Origin: Bordetella sp. 02P26C-1
Lineage (GTDB): Bacteria; Pseudomonadota; Gammaproteobacteria; Burkholderiales; Burkholderiaceae_B
Reading direction: 5' to 3'
Length of the DNA stretch: 64,000 bases
Assembly (NCBI RefSeq): GCF_009763255.1
Contig: NZ_WSJB01000022.1
Span: forward strand, 1 to 64,000
The translations under genes and the position numbers were made by a program. The first letter of the stretch is position 1. The number at the start of each line of letters is the position of its first letter. This document shows, one piece after another, positions 62,284 to 64,000 of the stretch. Below the pieces are notes generated by a model. It was not told the DNA's origin. It saw only the letters and a list, made by a program, of their open reading frames with translations, and searched no databases.

Positions 62284-64000
62284 CGCTGATTGCTTCGCTG
62301 GTGGCGCATAGCGCCACCGGCCAATTTTCCAGCAGATCCGCCAGCGCGATTTGACCGTCTTGTTCAAGGGACAGTCCCCGTTCCGCCAACAAATCGTGCC
62401 ATACCATCCCCGGTAAATGGGGCAATCGCAGACTCGTTCCTTCCCAGAAACGTCGCGCCGCCTGCGCATCGCCGCGTGCGTAGCCCGCGATTTGCCAGGC
62501 GCAAAGGCGGGGAGCGACGGCGAGCGCCACGTGCCGCCCCGATCCGCGCAAGAACGCCACCACGTGCGCCGCGCGGGGGCCTACGGCGCATAGCGGGCGA
62601 TAGGGCCCCCGGAAAATGGCGGGATCCGCCGCACGCAGTTGTAAGGCCCGGTGAATCAACGCCTGCTTGACCGCGCCCGTCTGCCAATGCCGTGGCGCGG
62701 GTTCCGTGAGATTCTCGGTGGTGAGCAAAGCGCGGCGTAGCCCGTAATCGACTGGTCGGCGGTTATCGGGATCCACCATGCTGTAGTCCCATAGTTCCGT
62801 TCCTTGATACAGGTCGGGGACGCCGGGCGTGGTGTTTCGCAGTAGCGTCTGGGCCATGCTGTTGATATGGCCGGGCGCGATCAACGAAGTGGCCACGCGC
62901 GCGAGGGCGCGAAGCGCCTCGGGATCACCGGAACCAGGGTCCAGGATGTCGATGCAGGCCTGTGCGGCCGCTTCGTATTCGTTGTCCGGATCGGTCCACG
63001 TGGTGTGCTGTTTTGCTTCTCGCAGCGCCTTACGCTGCCAAGCGCGCACACGAGTCAACCATTCGTCGAGCTCTTGCGGATCGATGCTGTCGATGTCTTT
63101 GCTGGCCCAGTGAGCCGGCCATGCGCCCACCAAGGTCTGAAGCAGCATGTAGCGATCCGCTTGCGTATAGGCGTTCTCTGGCAGTAGAGCCAGGAACGCG
63201 TCCGCTGCGGCGTGCCAGTGTTGCGGGACCTCGGTGATCACCGCGAGTCTCGCGCGCGCATCCTCGCCGCGTTTATGGTCGTGGGTGGCTGTCGCCAGCA
63301 TGGTCAATGGCGTATGTCGCGCGCGCCAACGATTGCGCGCGTGAAAGCCGGTTGCTCCTAGCGCAAATCGTTGCGGCCATGCCCCGACTTCGTTACGCGA
63401 GAGCAGGGCGCCATGGCGATACCACAGGGTGTCTTCGAGTGATTTCGCGGCGAGTGCTGGCGTGACTTGTTGCAGCCGTTTGAGCGCGCTGCGTCCGTCC
63501 GGAGCGGGCGGGCTAGCAAGCCAGGACAAGAACTGCGCCAGTTTAGGATGATCGGATTCGGGCAGCAGGGCGCGCGCGCTGCGGGCGGCTTCATCCCAGT
63601 AGCTGTGATCAGATGTGCTTGCACCGCCGTCCTCAGCGTAGCTGCGATAGACAGGAAATGCGGCGAGCCAGGCTCCGATCACACGGTCCCAGACGGCGTC
63701 GTCAGCGCTGGACAGGGATGTCAGGCGGTTCCATGCGCGCATCAAGGTGCGCCGCTCGCTCACGAGATTGTGGCTAAGCAGATGCGCGCGGATGTCCTGT
63801 AATTGGCGTTTCAGGCGCGTGGAATCTCCGCCATATCGCTGCCATTGCGCCTGCAACGGCCGGCAGGCAGCCGGGTTGTGCAGCAGCGCGCCCACATCGT
63901 CCATGAAGTCATAACCTGAAGTCCCCTCCACAGGCCAGCGATGGTCGACCGCTTCCTGCGGCGCGAGGATTTTTTCCACCACGATATACGGTTCGCGATC
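62258..64000 (-). CDS. treY: Maltooligosyl trehalose synthase TreY, C-terminal part
   Basis: 581 codons are present; the N-terminal half lies beyond position 64000. Characteristic TreY sequences: 'EKILAPQEAV', 'GTSGYDFM', 'ARHTPLTMLATATHDHKRGEDARARLAVI', 'NTTPGVPDLYQGTELWDYSMVDPDNRRPVDY'. TreY rearranges the reducing end of maltodextrins to trehalose, later released by TreZ; cytoplasmic. Trehalose is a compatible solute, fitting the stress theme of the adjacent genes. Confidence 0.92.
   Translation of the reverse strand, partial: DREPYIVVEKILAPQEAVDHRWPVEGTSGYDFMDDVGALLHNPAACRPLQAQWQRYGGDSTRLKRQLQDIRAHLLSHNLVSERRTLMRAWNRLTSLSSADDAVWDRVIGAWLAAFPVYRSYAEDGGASTSDHSYWDEAARSARALLPESDHPKLAQFLSWLASPPAPDGRSALKRLQQVTPALAAKSLEDTLWYRHGALLSRNEVGAWPQRFALGATGFHARNRWRARHTPLTMLATATHDHKRGEDARARLAVITEVPQHWHAAADAFLALLPENAYTQADRYMLLQTLVGAWPAHWASKDIDSIDPQELDEWLTRVRAWQRKALREAKQHTTWTDPDNEYEAAAQACIDILDPGSGDPEALRALARVATSLIAPGHINSMAQTLLRNTTPGVPDLYQGTELWDYSMVDPDNRRPVDYGLRRALLTTENLTEPAPRHWQTGAVKQALIHRALQLRAADPAIFRGPYRPLCAVGPRAAHVVAFLRGSGRHVALAVAPRLCAWQIAGYARGDAQAARRFWEGTSLRLPHLPGMVWHDLLAERGLSLEQDGQIALADLLENWPVALCATSEAISAISRPSRA

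Overview
The window reads as part of a high-GC betaproteobacterial chromosome, most likely Burkholderiales and Alcaligenaceae-like (Bordetella/Achromobacter/Pusillimonas type). The evidence is the gene content (Bug/TctC binding protein, Pseudomonas/Burkholderia-style ssu genes with ssuF, liv and ugp transport operons, an RpoN2 paralogue, a DUF3309 peptide). No rRNA, tRNA or CRISPR array was seen. The first ~2.8 kb is visibly more AT-rich than the rest and begins with the 3' end of an IS3-type transposase gene.

Layout. (1) 1-15.3 kb is a capsule-like locus: IS remnant, a GT-B glycosyltransferase and a KpsS-type Kdo-linker protein, a glucose-6-phosphate isomerase homologue on the opposite strand, then an alpha-oxoamine synthase and a 2544-aa reducing polyketide/fatty-acid synthase. 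The last two pair like WcbT/WcbR of Burkholderia capsule loci and RkpG/RkpA of Sinorhizobium, so a lipid for the capsule anchor or carrier is more likely than a free secondary metabolite. (2) 14-27.6 kb is uptake and housekeeping: an orphan LivJ-like binding protein, an RBBP9-type hydrolase, ugpBAEC, queuosine-precursor transporter, proC and a complete livJHMGF operon. (3) 27.7-35 kb holds mixed single genes: GST, PQQ-type sugar dehydrogenase, DUF423, psd, an orphan MetQ-like protein, a beta-hydroxyacid dehydrogenase, TerC/YjbE and an alpha/beta hydrolase. (4) 35-41 kb is a sulfonate-sulfur locus, ssuE-ssuF-ssuD-ssuD' convergent with ssuABC. (5) 41.5-48.7 kb has an MscS-type channel, a class C-like serine hydrolase, an ankyrin protein and a polar amino-acid ABC transporter. 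(6) 48.7-64 kb is a regulatory and stress block: a 66-aa protein, a hybrid histidine kinase, rpoN2, an NtrC-type activator, small hydrophilic/membrane proteins, DUF421, an SDR with a hydrophilic N-terminal extension, DUF3309 and treY. A P450 unit (iclR, Bug protein, self-sufficient CYP116B-like P450) sits inside this block.

Most notable observation: four intergenic sites in block 6 fit GGCA[T/C]G-N4-TTGC, the sigma-54 -24/-12 promoter pattern. They lie at 48700, 52773 (minus strand, in front of rpoN2 itself), 54391 and 62061. By eye no other copy was found in the 64 kb. With rpoN2, a divergent sigma-54 activator and a hybrid kinase beside them, this looks like a self-contained, autoregulated RpoN2 circuit controlling small stress-type proteins. 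Other notable points are the catalytic Glu to Met change in Pgi, a degenerate methyltransferase region in the PKS, a possible small RNA between two terminators (33.9-34.1 kb), a heptamer tandem repeat at 27.68 kb and several strong dyads in promoter regions.
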